A DNA stretch of 64,000 bases from Cricetomys ansorgei (GCA_026225945.1 JAMJFZ010004031.1:5884001-5948000); one strand, 5' to 3'. Positions 11,323-22,887 are shown, numbered from the stretch's first letter. Translations and numbers: made by a program. The notes: generated from the letters alone by a model not told the origin.

Positions 11323-12942
11323 CAGTTACACTGGTCTTTGAATACTTACGTCTGGGGTTAAGGCCTGCCCCCCAACACAATGCTGCACACACAACCTTCC
11401 CTGCTTTAATAAAGTGATGGGGGCTGATCCTGGTGACTCAAGTTTCCTCTGGTGCGTTTCAAGGGATGGGGCATACTTCCTGGTCACCTTAGGAAATCTA
11501 TGCATCCATATTCCGTGTATTTGAATTTTCCGAATCCTCTGTTGCATGTGATCAGCCCCACTAAACTCAGTTCTTACCCAGCTTGCTCTAAGAGCACTAT
11601 CCCCATCCTTAGCCTTAGTCCAGGAGCCAGGTAAACATCTTAGCACAGAGCAGATATTAAAGACAAGTTAGTCTATTGCTACTAATAGACCCGAAGTGTC
11701 TGTCCTGTGGCCACTAACGAAGCCAGAGCTTTAGCCACGAGATACAGAATCCTGAGCCCTACCTACTTTTCACTGAGACATCGCAATGCAATAGACCTAG
11801 CACTGGAGAGATGGCTGCCCGGTTCCTTCAATGTGCTATAACATCACAGGCACTGAATCTGTCATGAAGGAAGCTAACACACAGTTCTTTCAGCATCTAC
11901 TCCAGCCATTAGTTCCTACCGATTGCTGGGTACCTGGCTAGGTACTGGTGAGACCAATTCAAATAGAAGGCAGTTCATGTTGTAAAACTCTAAAGCACCA
12001 ATTCTCACTCTTTCCACACCTCATTGTAGAATACATGCTAGACTCAGTGGGACATATCAAAAGGAGAGCCATCAACTAGGGAAATCAGAACACTGATCAG
12101 TGTCTCCATTCTGCGGCCCAGGTGTTACAAAAAACATTCCTATATAAATAACTGCTCTTCCAAATGCTTATGCTCCCAAAGGGCAAGGCGATCCTTCTAG
12201 AGTAGAAGGATGCTGGCACACTGTTCCCAGTACTCCTCATTTCACCTCCTTCCTCCACACACACGTTCCCATTGTCTATCCTCTTCTGCTCTTCTCTGGG
12301 GTCCAGGAAGCTGACCTCCATATAGGAGCACCAGCATCTCTTGCCCTCTAGCTTCCAGGTGACCTTGATTCACTGAAGGAACCAAGAGGAAAATGAAGAG
12401 CAGAAAAGTCAAGATAGTAACTTCTACCCCCATACCCTGAACTTTGCCCTGGGCCTGGCAGCATTTACTACTCTATGGCCAGGGTCTTTACTGGGCCCCA
12501 GAAACAGAGCTTCTTCTCTTGCTTCTTCTGATCACGGGGAAGACAATGGTCAGTCCGCCCGCTTCTGCTGGCTGCTCCAGAGTGCTAAGCCATCATAAAG
12601 TAATCCTTTTGTCTCTTTGAATCATTTGTCCAGTGTCCCTCCTATAACCCTTTAGGAACGCCATCTCATACCTAACAGATTATTAAAACCAAGGTTTTTT
12701 TTTTTTATAACTACAAAGTCTGATCCCTAGAAAAATACGTAATTGTGAGGTCCTGAAGTCTGGCAATATCATTGTTGTCTGATATTTACTTAAGCAACTA
12801 CACTTTAGTAAGGACCTAATGTCCAAGTATCAATTACAGTATCATCTGCCTGCACCCTGTAATCAGTTTGAGATACTCAAAAAGAGGACTTCAGGGCAGT
12901 TCTGGAATGAGTTTGAGGATTTGCTTTTTTAAAAAAAAAAAT
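11323..12942. other. Unique sequence, no supported gene
   Basis: Contains a 106-codon minus-strand open frame (11326-11646) ending close to a donor-like site (RC of 'cttacg' at 11347-11352), but no matching acceptor or known protein motif. A T run at 12697-12706 and otherwise ordinary non-coding sequence. Confidence 0.3.
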
Positions 12943-12954
12943 TTAAGGTTACAG

Positions 12955-13101
12955 ACACATGACTGAAAGTCCCGTGGGCAGAAAATGGCCAGTTCCCTGC
13001 AGTCCCCAGACAAGCCTTCATCCACAGCCACAGGATGCTTCTCCCTGAGGGGCGATGAAGCCCTGCCGCCTGCCATCATCAGCACCCGGGAACGTCTGCA
13101 G
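12955..13101 (+). CDS. Candidate coding exon with donor CAG|GTATGT (unrecognised)
   Basis: An ATG at 12985 opens 39 codons that end exactly at a good donor (CAG|GTATGT at 13101/13102). The encoded stretch includes 'DEALPPAIISTRERLQ', with GC-rich third positions unlike the AT-rich surroundings. The suggested acceptor (AG at 12953-12954) has a poor pyrimidine tract. I do not recognise the protein and see no partner exon with matching phase. It could be a real short exon, a lncRNA exon or chance. Confidence 0.2.
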
Positions 13102-13199
13102 GTATGTGTAAGTACCTTTGCACACACGATCCTATGCCCGTTTCAAATCTGAAGTGGTTCTAGTTTGTGGAGATCACTAAGAAAACTACGTCCTGTGAT

Positions 13200-13345
13200 T
13201 CTGAACGTCATCATTCTGATTCCGGAAAAATCACTCGCGAGTCACTCGGGCTACCGCCGGGAGTGCGGCAAGAACACAATATCCGTTCCTCAGAGCGGGG
13301 TTTATTAACCGCCTCCCACGCACGTCTGTTCCGGGAGAAAAGGTG
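13200..13345. promoter_or_regulatory. Small CpG-containing patch
   Basis: An isolated group of CpGs in a CpG-poor region, including 'attccggaa', 'actcgcgagtcactcggg', 'ctaccgccggg' and 'tgttccgggag' (ETS-like GGAA/TTCC cores). It may be a minor promoter or enhancer; nothing proves transcription. Confidence 0.25.
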
Positions 13346-13424
13346 TTCTATTGCCTTGTTTACAGAAAGCATCACCATTTTCCTTCCTTCTCCACACACT
13401 GCTGTTTGGTTATTGTTGTGGGTT

Positions 13425-13551
13425 TGAGACGGGGTGATCTATTTGATCTCAGAATGGCCTTAAACTCTCTTCGTAGTCCAGGCAGTCCTCAAAACCATAA
13501 TCTACCTGTCTCAAATGCTAGGAACACAGGCACGTACCACCAGGCCTAGTC
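13425..13551 (-). mobile_element. PB1-type B1 SINE, old
   Basis: 'gagacggggtgatctatttgatctcagaatggcc' to 'gctaggaacacaggcacgtaccaccaggccta' is a diverged antisense B1 without the younger B1 hallmark segment. Confidence 0.7.
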
Positions 13552-13909
13552 CCGGATATTTATCACCTGGAATGTATTCTAAGCATGACTTTTGGCCTAT
13601 ACGCTGATTGCGCCGTGGTATTTCCTTGGCCACAGACATTCTTTTGTTATCTTGATCTTGGCCGTGCGCTTCAATGCAACCTCCTCTCCCGCCTCTCTTC
13701 TACCCTGTCCTCTTAACCACCAGCCCCTTCCTTCCGGGATTCATCTGTAGCTGCGGCACACTCTCCCCACCCCCACACAGTAGCAGAGTACCCTAAAGTG
13801 CACAAATGTATCCTGCTGCTATGCTGGAGGACAGAGTTCATCTCTTTAGATGTGGTGTTCCCTCTGGGGCTCGGGTTAACCTTGGGGCACCCGATTAGAG
13901 GCGATGGAG

Positions 13910-13923
13910 GTTGCCCAGGCAAC
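13910..13923. promoter_or_regulatory. Palindromic RFX X-box motif
   Basis: GTTGCC CA GGCAAC is a full 6+2+6 inverted repeat fitting the symmetric RFX-family X-box (GTTNCC N0-3 GGNAAC), which typically controls ciliary or MHC class II genes. No promoter or first exon is evident beside it, so function is not established. Confidence 0.35.
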
Positions 13924-14680
13924 CACTCCAAATTGTCCTAGGGTGCACGGCAAGAATGTTTTCCACAGCCTGATATGAAGGTCACACTAGCCAGCCCTGT
14001 GACAGTTGAAGGTGAAGTGCTTGTACAGTCAGTCACCAGCTGGAGAGAGCATCCATCAAGAGGGCTCGATAACATTTGCATAACTATAAAACTGTCAGAT
14101 TCCCAAGGCCATGAGGACTCTGCGAAGGGACTATTTCAAAGAACCAAAGATACTAGAATTGAGTATGAATAACAATAGGCGAGTGTGCTGAAACAATTAA
14201 AACGATTTTAAAAGCTAACCAGATGGAATTCAGGTGCTGCACTGGTGAGACCTGGCTACCACCCTGTTTTCTCAGATGATTTAAGAACAAGGCCAGGCAA
14301 TGAACTAAAGGGTCTGGAAAGAGCTGCAATGCACCCTTTTACCTACCATAATTCCTTTAGATTAGAAGCATTTAAAATGTTAGTCCCAAATAGCAAGACC
14401 CAATAATGCAGAACATTCATATGCGCACTAAATTAATGCTACACCTGACTGAATCGCAATCAAAATTCAAATCCAGTCAGGGGGAAAAGCAACAAGACAG
14501 AGAGGAAATCCATACTCCTAATATGTCAAGTGTGCTAACAGAACTGTAAGCAGAAGTAAGGGCGTCTCTGTAGGGAAAAAAAAATATGAAACGAACACTC
14601 CTTGGCTGATTTACCGCAAAATACAAACGATCAACACGATACAGAAAAATGCTTATAGTCTAGGTTTAAGATGTGTTTTA
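13924..14680. other. Unassigned AT-rich sequence
   Basis: Non-coding. A 65-codon plus open frame (13975-14172) has no splice or homology support. No repeat recognised. Confidence 0.35.
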
Positions 14681-14682
14681 AC

Positions 14683-14826
14683 AGAATTGATATGGTGGTT
14701 CACGCATGTAAGCCTAACACATAAGTGGCTAAAAGATAGCCATTACTGTGAGTTCAAGAATACCCTGGGCTACAAAATGAGGTCCGGCTAATCTGGATTA
14801 CAGATGAGAGACTCTCAAAACAAGCC
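14683..14826 (+). mobile_element. PB1-type B1 SINE, old
   Basis: 'gatatggtggttcacgcatgtaagcc', 'gtgagttcaagaataccctgggctac' and 'gagagactctcaaaac' follow the B1 order with heavy divergence. Confidence 0.65.
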
Positions 14827-15710
14827 CCTGCGTAACACATGGCCCAGAATGGTAAGAGTATACTTTTGGGAGAGCTGATAACAAATCTCACAAGCTTTCA
14901 ACATATGTATAGCTTTGAGAGGTTATCTTAAACACAGACTCAAACAAGCACACAACCATATGCCCAAAGATGGTCTTTGTATCCAGGGTTATAGGACAAA
15001 ACCGTGGGACATCGCCTATGTGTCTGGCAAATCCCAACAGTCATTGTAAGTGATGATAAACACTTAGTACCCACAAGGGAATTCTTATAAGGTAAGAGGT
15101 AGCATGTAGAGCATAGCAGGATTCCATTTCTATGGTTTTTAAGGGTATAAATCCTGAGGTGTATGTGTGGGCAGGGTCTGAATATTTAACACAAAGTGTT
15201 ACCTTATTTCTGGGTAGAGGAACAGTGGAAATTTTTTATTTCTTGTACTGGGGTCTAATCTTATTTTTTCCTGCCATGAATAAAATTTACTTCTTATAAT
15301 AATATTTACATTTTAAATGTTAAAAAAAATTGTATTTTTTTTATACCAAGACACTTATTTTTAACCCAACTTTTTCTTTAGGCCAAAATCATACAATAAT
15401 TCTGTAATAACTATGTCTCTAAGAATTAGAGTACAGGAGGTTGAGGGACATTTTTTGCATTTTAATTAGAGAGATGAACCAGGGATTAAAAATGACATCA
15501 CCAGCATCAATTCCTGGAAGCCAGGTCAGTGGTGGAAAAGCTATCGCCTGGGGTGTGTTGGGGGTGGTTCTGAACATAACATACAGGCAGAAGCAAGACT
15601 GCCTGGGGTTGAATGAGAACATGTTACAGACCGTCACTGGCTACAGCCCCACAAGCTGACTCTAGCAGATGGCTTCCGTCCTTCTTCATTCTCAGTGTAC
15701 AATGTAGCAA
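14827..15710. other. Unassigned AT-rich sequence
   Basis: AT-rich, with short homopolymers near 15320-15342. Overlapping 72-codon frames on both strands near 15419-15659 mark a stop-poor stretch, not a gene that I can support. Confidence 0.35.
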
Positions 15711-15714
15711 CAGA

Positions 15715-15960
15715 GTAACACGCTGGTGATGTGGCAAAGAACACGGGCTCTGAGAACGTGTGGCTTTCAAATGCAGTGTTTTCAATCACTAGTTGGGCAG
15801 AATGTGGACAGCCAGGACAGTTTAAATACTGTGCCTTGCGGTTACAGCTTTGACCTCAGGAAAACAAAGCCATTCATTTCTACCTGTTTTGCAGGTGAAA
15901 TAGCTAACACTTGCTACTCTGTGCATTAGCAATGATGACAGGGTTGTTTGAATGAGTCCT
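15715..15960 (+). mobile_element. MIR, diverged
   Basis: 'aagaacacgggctctgagaacg' resembles the MIR 5' part ('agagcacggactctgg'), and 'ttttgcaggtgaaatagc' with 'gggttgtttgaatgagt' resemble its 3' part. Diverged, moderate confidence. Confidence 0.5.
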
Positions 15961-16424
15961 GATTATCACTCTCTAATCATAGGCCCCTCCCTGCCAATTC
16001 AACTCCTTGCCCTTTAAGATCAGACTGTATCTGGCTGCTGAACACTGCTGACTTCTTAGCTGAAATCACTGGTAAGGACACTACTAACTTGGGGGGGAAA
16101 AAAATCAGTGAACAATGTTTAACACACACAAAGCAAACAAAAGTCCAGGGTCAAATAATTACTCTTGGAATTTCATTTCTGTCTTCAATAAATTATGCAC
16201 ACAGATTCCTCTACCCTTACAGGATGTTTCCGTTTGGTTTCACTTAATAATGACATAATGCTTTATTAAGGAGCTGGATTTTACTTCATGACGAATTCCT
16301 TCAGAGGCTGGTACATGCTTAGTATACATCTTAGTGCTGTTTCCACCTTGCACGAAAATGGTTGACAACACCCTAGCCTACCTCAACATCAATTCTTCAT
16401 TGTTTATGTTTTATTAGCAGACAT

Positions 16425-17000
16425 TAATTACATCTGATGCTGGGTTTCATTTTACATTTCATGCATATGTATGTTATTTCTATCATATTCCCCACATTTT
16501 TTTGGCTCCCTCCCACTTTCCCTGATCCCTTTCCTCTTCCCAAATAGCACCCCCTTCCACTTTCACGACTTTTGGTTTTTTTTTCCCATGACCTAATAAT
16601 TTTCATTATGGTTGCTTACCAGAACATGGCGAGAGGTTATTCATAGGATAAGAAGGTGGGCAACCAGTTACACCACTGGAGGAAAGGTCTCTCCTTCCCC
16701 AGCAACCTTAACTGCCAATAGCTCCTCAGAGAGGACTGTAGCCTCCGGAGACCCTCCTCCAGATATGGTGTGAACCTGCCTCCCTCCCTCTCTCTCTCTC
16801 TGTACTTGCTAAGTGGACACCACTGCAAACTGCTCACAACAGGGATTTCCAGGGACTGTTTTGTGGTGGTTACAATTTGCATTCTACGTGAACTGTCTAG
16901 CCTCAACAGCCCATCCCAGGATGGAGAGGAAACAAAGAGATTCTTTACCACAGAGGGTCCTTGAGCAGCATGGTGGGCTGGAATCAATTACCTCAGAGCA
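16425..17000 (-). mobile_element. Lx-like L1 fragment (3' UTR type sequence)
   Basis: 'tttacatttcatgcatatgtatgttatttctat' with the following C/T-rich block, and 'accagttacaccactggagg' through 'cccagcaaccttaactgccaatagctcc', are phrases of rodent L1 3'-end sequence. Contains a short CT repeat at 16780-16801. Family inferred from memory of rodent L1 3' ends. Confidence 0.55.
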
Positions 17001-18860
17001 AAGCCCATCATGAAGCCAGTTCTGAGGCAGACCCTAGCTTAATGGACACCATCCAGTGCTCCCATGAGGGCAATATTTTTCTCAGATGCTTCTGATGCTC
17101 AGTCACACTCCCGCCATATCCTGTGACTGCACTTCCCCACGTAACGTATTAGCAACAGTCTAAAAATCCAAAGCCAACAGGGAAAGCCTGTGTCCAAAAG
17201 AAAAAGATGCTTTCATTTCTTCCTTTTGCTCTCCCAAACTGAACAAGAACATACACCTAGAAGAAGTATGTGCCCAGTGTATTCTAATTCCTGCATTTTT
17301 CTCTAAAACCAAGTAAGAGTATATGGCTAACCAATATATAAGCAGTGATTTCAAATTCCAATTAGAGCTTTGTTTTGTTTTTGTTTTCTAAAGCAAGGCT
17401 ACACTTCCATTAATCCAATTTGGCCAACTAAACAGAACTTGGCTCCTCAAGTCAATGTTCTGCAGGACTCCAGCCTGTGGCTCTGCGCATGCCCTGTGGC
17501 ACTGCCACGCTGCTGATATTATGTTACATGAAAACAGAGGCGTCATCTCTAAGAAGGTTCACAGACCAATGCAGAACCTCATCCACAGCAGCTTTCTCTA
17601 CCCTCCCTCCTGCACACTCAGAGCTCAAACTCTACTTGCAGGGATGTCCTGAACCGGTTAGTTGCCTCAAAGTAACTCAGGTGGCAGTGGGGTAATAGCA
17701 GACGTGGTTATTTAAACAGATCCATCCTGACAGGACTCACCGTCCACAGTTCAGCGCGATCTGACGGCAACACGCCACAGTGTCACTAACTGCTCCTGAC
17801 ACGTGGGATTTACCACCAGAATATAAAATGGGTCTTGGATTTAACAGCACATAATTAGTTCCTGTGACACTCAGAAGAGAGAAATCTTGCCAGAAAGGGG
17901 GATGGGATGACTCTCAGCAGCAACATGCACTGGTGATATATAAACCCCTGCCAACACTCCGCCGTTCAGACCATGGCATACAGTTCAGCTTCCCTCCCCA
18001 CACGCTGGCCTAATGCGCAGGACAAGACTCACAATTGCTGACTTCTTAATGATTCTCATCTAAATGACACTTAGCCCGTAAGGTACTCTCTGCAGAACCC
18101 AGTTGCGGAATTAATACCTGTGGGCTATGTAATAGAAACAGAGCTTGAGTTTTGAGCTTTGGACTTAATCCTTTTTTTTTTTTTTAGTTTTATGCCTCCA
18201 TTTTCTACTCTATAAAACAGGAGTCAAACACGTCCTCCAAAATGTTGCTGTCAGGAGTGAACGTGAAGATACGGAATGCAACCAGCATAAACCTTGGCCC
18301 ACAGCAACCAGCCAGTAGATGGTGGCTATTAGTAAAACCTCATTTATTATAGATTGTCTGTCCTAACTTGAAACTCTTAACTCAGATTGGCCTTCTTCTC
18401 AATGAAGATACAGTGGAAAAACACTATGATTGTCATGGCTACAAGAGGATGAAGAAGCCAAACTCTGAGTGGGGGAGGCAAACCAGAGGCTGAGGGAATA
18501 AAGAGGATGCGAGCCAAGAATTATTTCACCAAAGGAAAAGAATAAAGTCGGGGTTTTAATTAAGGAGGAGGGGCAAAGAGAACTAAGAAAAGTCAGTAAA
18601 AGAAGAAATGGAAAGAGAAGCCAGAACCCTGGAAAGAGAGAGCACGGGGTGAGGAGACGGCTGGGAGACAATGAAACAAAGTCAAGACTGGGGTCTTATT
18701 TTAGATACTTCCACAGTACTAATGGGATACTAGTTATCCGAGTCTTCTGACTGGATCCAAAACCAGACCCCCCTGACACCAGCACTGTGTCACTAATAGC
18801 TTACCCTTCTATTTCATTTTCTCTTTTTAAAAAGTAACACTGGCATACTTCTCTCCATTT
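17001..18860. other. Unique sequence, no supported gene
   Basis: Ordinary non-coding DNA with a T run (18171-18185) and a purine-rich plus strand at 18400-18670 that makes a 90-codon leucine/serine-rich minus frame, clearly compositional. A donor-like site with an open 49-nt stretch (17741-17789, minus) was considered and judged too weak. Confidence 0.35.
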
Positions 18861-18864
18861 GCCC

Positions 18865-18955
18865 GAAGAGGAACTCACCCGATGAGACAGGGCAGACACT
18901 ATTACCCCAAATTCATATTCGAGGACAAAGACCCAGGAAGCTAAATTGTCTACAG
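18865..18955 (+). mobile_element. MIR core fragment
   Basis: 'gatgagacagggcagacactattaccccaaatt' and 'ggacaaagacccaggaagctaaattg' align with the MIR core around 'tactattattatccccattttacagatgagg'. Confidence 0.5.
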
Positions 18956-19199
18956 ATGGATGGATCATCTAGGCATTCCCTACTCATAAAAGAAAATCTT
19001 CAACACTTTTCAAGCTTCTTTAAAAGCACAGTCTGGTTGGCTTTTTATAGCAGGAACAAGCTATCTTATTTTAGCCAGGAATAAGGGAAAATAACATTTG
19101 TTTGGATTTCAGAAAAGCGTTTGTACTTGTAAACTTCATCCTGAAACTATTTCAAATTCACACACTGAATTGTCAAACAGTACAAAGGCTACCCATGTC

Positions 19200-19344
19200 C
19201 CTTTACCCAAAAACCCACCTGAGGCGTGATCAGCTATCCCAACGATTGTGGGAAAATGCTGCAAGCATAAGGATCTGAGTTCAAATCCTCAGAACCCATG
19301 TAAAAAACCAGGCATGTTTGTGTGACTTTGTATCCCACCAGTGT
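19200..19344 (+). mobile_element. B4 SINE, left part
   Basis: 'ggaaaatgctgcaagcataaggatctgagttcaaatcctcagaacccatg' followed by 'aaaccaggcatg' is the head of B4. It stops at about 19344 and resumes at about 19731 because another element inserted within it. Confidence 0.65.
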
Positions 19345-19730
19345 CCTAAGGTTTCTGTTACTTTGATAAAACACCATGACCTGAAAAGGGGAAGAAAGGG
19401 TTTATTTTGGCTTACACTTTCAGGCCACATTCCATTACCAAAGGAAGTCAGGCAGGAAATCAATACAGGAACCTGGAGGCAGAAGCTGAAGCAGAGGCCA
19501 TGGAGGAACTCCTGCTTACCGGGTTGCTCCCCATGATTTGCATCCAGGAACACCTGTCCAGGGATCAGGCCACCCACAGTGAGCTGGTCCCTCCCACATC
19601 AATCATTAATCAGAAAAATGTCCCAGACTTGCCCACAGGCCAATTTTATGGAGATATTTTCTCAGTTAAGATTACCTCTTTCCAGATTTGCCCAGATTTG
19701 TGTCAAATTGACAAAAACCAATCAGCGCAG
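19345..19730 (-). mobile_element. Rodent LTR-like repeat (copy 2), inserted in a B4
   Basis: Near full-length antisense copy: starts 'gtttctgttactttgataaaacaccatgacc', has TTTATT (19400-19405; AATAAA on minus) and ends 'gtcaaattgacaaaaacc'. It splits one B4 element into two parts, so it inserted after that SINE. Confidence 0.75.
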
Positions 19731-19945
19731 GGGGTTGGGATACAGACATAGGCACAGGGAAATTGCTAGCTATCTATTCTAGCAGAACCTGCAAGCTCCC
19801 CAGTTCAGTAAGGGACCCCTGTCTCACAGTAATAAAACAGAGGTTCACGAAGGAAGACACTCTGTTCTGCTCTGGCTCCAAGTGCATGCGCAAAGGCACC
19901 TGAATCCACCACGCACACTCACAGCATACACATGACAAAGATGAT
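19731..19945 (+). mobile_element. B4 SINE, right part
   Basis: 'acctgcaagctccccagttcagtaagggacccctgtctcac' and 'caagtgcatgcgc' are the B4 3' part, continuing the head at 19200-19344. Confidence 0.6.
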
Positions 19946-20739
19946 CCTGTCCATCATTCATTCTGTTTATCTGACTGTCATGCACCTCTTTCCATTACAA
20001 ACAGTCCTGTGGTTCTTACCTGAGCTTTCTAACTAGAAAAGGAAAAAATAAATTATGAAATAATTTTAATCTCATTTAAAGGTAGAGGATCAACACAAAG
20101 AAGACAGAAATTCTTCTGTCTCCTTCCCCTAGGTAACCAGTTCTTCAGTCGTCCACATTCTCCTGAACCACTAGACAGTGACTTGTGGACAGTGCCCTGT
20201 AGATTCCAGTGTATGTTTCACAAAACAAGAGCTCGCTCACATAGGACAACCCACTGAGCATCCTAGTTAGTAATTTACCATGGATAAGATGTCATTACCC
20301 AATCCACAGATGCCAGGCAGCCGGTCCCAACGATAGCTTTAATCCACGCTTTTAGGATCAAATGGAAGATCATGTGTTGTAAGTTCTGTTATCTGTCTCC
20401 TTCAGTCTAGAGCAATTCCTTAGTTTCTCCCACTGCCTCTCTCATCCTTGACAGTTTTCTTGACAGGTTTCAAGAGTCAAAACTTGTATTCTCTCAGGGA
20501 CCTGGGCCATCCTCACCTGGGTCCATCTGATGGAGTCACATGACTCCTGCCACAGCCTTCCAGTGAGACCCCAGCATGGTGCTGGGTTTGACTCAGTGTG
20601 GATGTCAGGAGGCGTGGGGACAGATCCAACTCACCACAGATTTGTCTTTGTTACTAGTCTTCACCACCATAACCACCATTTCCCTTTTTATAATTGACAA
20701 GACACTGCAGAAACAGCATGAGGCTGCATTAATACTTCT
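19946..20739. other. Unassigned sequence
   Basis: No gene. The part near 20390-20540 looks like an ancient repeat (pyrimidine-rich, 'cttgacagttttcttgacagg'), but I cannot name the family. Confidence 0.3.
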
Positions 20740-20845
20740 GGCTGTTTGTTTGTTTGTTTTGCAGTACTGGGAACTGAATTTATGGCTTTCACACATGCTA
20801 GGCAAACACTGTACCACTGAACTTGGCCAATTATCTACTCTGACT
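20740..20845 (-). mobile_element. ID SINE
   Basis: 'tgtttgtttgtttgttttgcagtactgggaactgaattt' and 'acatgctaggcaaacactgtaccactgaactt' are antisense ID (tRNA-Ala/BC1-related), with the T-rich tail on the left. Confidence 0.8.
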
Positions 20846-21044
20846 ACCACGTCTGGCATTCACTGACTATAGCTGCCTCAGTAGCTCTCACTACTGAAGC
20901 CTTCCAAATGGTGAGTTTTCTATCTTCTACACTCCTTCTGCGCTTATTGGTTGACACCCTCCCCAACTAACACAGGAAGGACTTTCCTCCCATTCATTTA
21001 TCAATAGAGACCCACAGAGTCCTTTATCACTTAATGGCCCGTGA

Positions 21045-21400
21045 TTCATTGCTATTGCTATTTTATTTATTGAGAGTGGGCAGGGAGGGAGGGAACGAAG
21101 GAGAGGGCATGCCACAGCATACACTTGGAGGTCAAAGGACTTCTTTCAGGAGCCAGCCCTCACCTCCTACCAAGCACAGCAGTCTCTCGTGTTGGCTCTG
21201 CCATGCCACATGCTCCAGGCGCCACATGCTCCAGGCTAGCTGCCCTGCAAGCTTCCAGTGATCTTCCTGTCTTGGCCTTCTGTCTGGTCTCAGCAGTGCT
21301 CAGGCTCCAGATGTGCCCAACTGCATCCAGAGCGCTACATTTGTTCTGAGGATCAAACTGGGGTGCTTTTACCCACCGGGCCATCTCCCCTGCCTGCTAT
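21045..21400 (-). mobile_element. RSINE1/B3-like SINE, antisense
   Basis: 'gggcatgccacagcatacacttggaggtcaaagg', 'gatcaaactggggtgc' and 'cccaccgggccatctccc' are reverse-complement landmarks of RSINE1/B3-type SINEs. The middle has a local duplication of 'gccacatgctccaggc' (21206-21236). Confidence 0.6.
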
Positions 21401-21721
21401 TTATGTTGATGTTTCAACTTTCCAAGAAAATTGGTCAGTAAGTGTTTCTGGCTTTTAAAAAGGCAGATTTAGTCAATATGAAGTCATCCATCAGGTGGAA
21501 TGTTCAAGGCCAGAAAAAAAAAAAAAATCTCTGCTTTATCAATTTTCTTTGGGATTAGAAGACAGTGAAAAATTACTCGTGAATGGAAGACATTAGTTCC
21601 CCCTCTCCCGCTATTAGCTGACATTCATCTCTGGTTAGAAGTAAACATTCTCTTAGGATCAACTGCCAGGTAATGTTTAAAGTAGCAAGCCTACACTATC
21701 CTTTTGAAATAGACAGAAGAC

Positions 21722-21868
21722 CTCAGGGACCAGCAAGACGGTAAAGGCATTTGTCACAAAACCCAACGCCCTCAGCGGGACCCCCCAGGGCGAACATAAA
21801 GGTGGACAGCAACAGATGCCACAAGCTGCCCTCTCACCACCACACCAACGTGTGTGGCATATCATACA
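21722..21868 (+). mobile_element. RSINE1-like SINE
   Basis: 'ccagcaagacggtaaaggcatttg', 'gaaccc/gggacccccc'-like middle and 'gccacaagctgccctctcaccaccacacc' follow RSINE1. Its CA-rich 3' end runs straight into the minisatellite. Confidence 0.6.
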
Positions 21869-22345
21869 TGCACACGTGTCCACCCCACAAATCATACCAC
21901 ACACGTGGGTCCACCCACATGTCATACACCACATACGTGTGTCCACCCACATGTCATACCACACACACGTGTCCACCCCACAAATCATACCACACACTCG
22001 TGTCCACCCCACAAATCATACACCACACACGTGGGTCCACCCACATGTCATACACACACATACGTGTGTCCACCCACATGTCATACACCACACACGTGTC
22101 CACCCCACAAATCATCATACACGCGGGTCCACCCACACATACACCACACACGTGTGTCCACCCACATATCATATAACACACACATGTCCACACCACAAAT
22201 CATACCACACACCTGTGTCCACCCACATGTCATACACCACATACGTGTGTCCACCCACATGTCATACCACACACGTGTGTCCACACCACATATCATACAT
22301 GCAAAAATGTGTCCACACCCACATATCATACATGTACACAATAAT
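21860..22345. repeat. 31-bp minisatellite, about 15 copies
   Basis: About 15 copies of a 29-35 bp unit of the form 'cataccacacacgtg' + 'tgtccacccacatgt'. Two sub-types alternate, ending in 'cccacatgt' or 'ccccacaaat', and a three-unit block is repeated (units 2-4 and 12-14), which shows higher-order expansion. It has no stop in several frames on both strands, so the 80-212-codon ORFs here are artefacts. It grew from the 3' tail of the adjacent RSINE1-like SINE. Confidence 0.95.
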
Positions 22346-22436
22346 AAATATATTTTAAAAGATAAAAGACTTGTAAAGGGATCTTCCCCACCAGACACCT
22401 TCCTCACTTCACACTGGCCAGAATCCCGCTGTTCTA

Positions 22437-22650
22437 CTGTGATTTCTGTTGCTGTGATAAATAGGTTTCTTTCACTTCACACTTCCAGGTAATGGTCCAT
22501 CACTGAGAGACGTCAAGACAGACACCAAATCAGAGAAAGCGGGGGAACACTGCTTACTGGCTTGCCTTCCATGACTTGTTCAGCTTGATTTCGTATACAA
22601 CCCAGAACCCCCTCCACAGGGGGTGCCACCATATGGATATACATATATGA
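22437..22650 (-). mobile_element. Rodent LTR-like repeat (copy 3), partial
   Basis: 'gtgatttctgttgctgtgataaa' at the left and 'actgcttactggcttgccttccatgacttg' further on match the same antisense LTR-like family as at 1 and 19345. Its right half is missing. Confidence 0.65.
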
Positions 22651-22887
22651 ATGTAGAAACGATTTTAATGTAAAAAGAGGCCATGATTTTGAAAGAGAGC
22701 AAGAAGGGATATATGAGAGGGCTTGAGGGAGAAAAGGGAGAGGCAAAATTATGTAGTTATATGATAATCTCAAAAAATAACAGAAATAATTTTTAAGTAT
22801 AAAAAATGTACAAGTCATTAATGTACCTAATGTCACAGCCCAGGCAGAGTAAGGGGTGTGAACTGAACTGATGAGGCGCTTAGAACA

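Noticed and set aside
11326..11646. 106-codon minus ORF with a donor-like site at its 3' end
   Set aside because: No acceptor with pyrimidine tract at a compatible distance; peptide not recognised.
16020..16072. Plus-strand 53-nt exon-like block ending CACTG|GTAAGG
   Set aside because: Too short and isolated. No neighbouring exon or recognised peptide.
17741..17789. 49-nt minus block with a good GTGAGT donor
   Set aside because: The acceptor has almost no pyrimidine tract and the only open frame is short. Likely chance.
18399..18671. 90-codon Leu/Ser/Phe-rich minus ORF resembling membrane segments
   Set aside because: Explained by a purine-rich plus strand; compositional artefact.
21751..22492. 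Overlapping 80-212-codon open frames on both strands
   Set aside because: They are read-through of the 31-bp minisatellite, which lacks stop codons in several frames. The His/Thr/Cys-rich repeats are not a protein.
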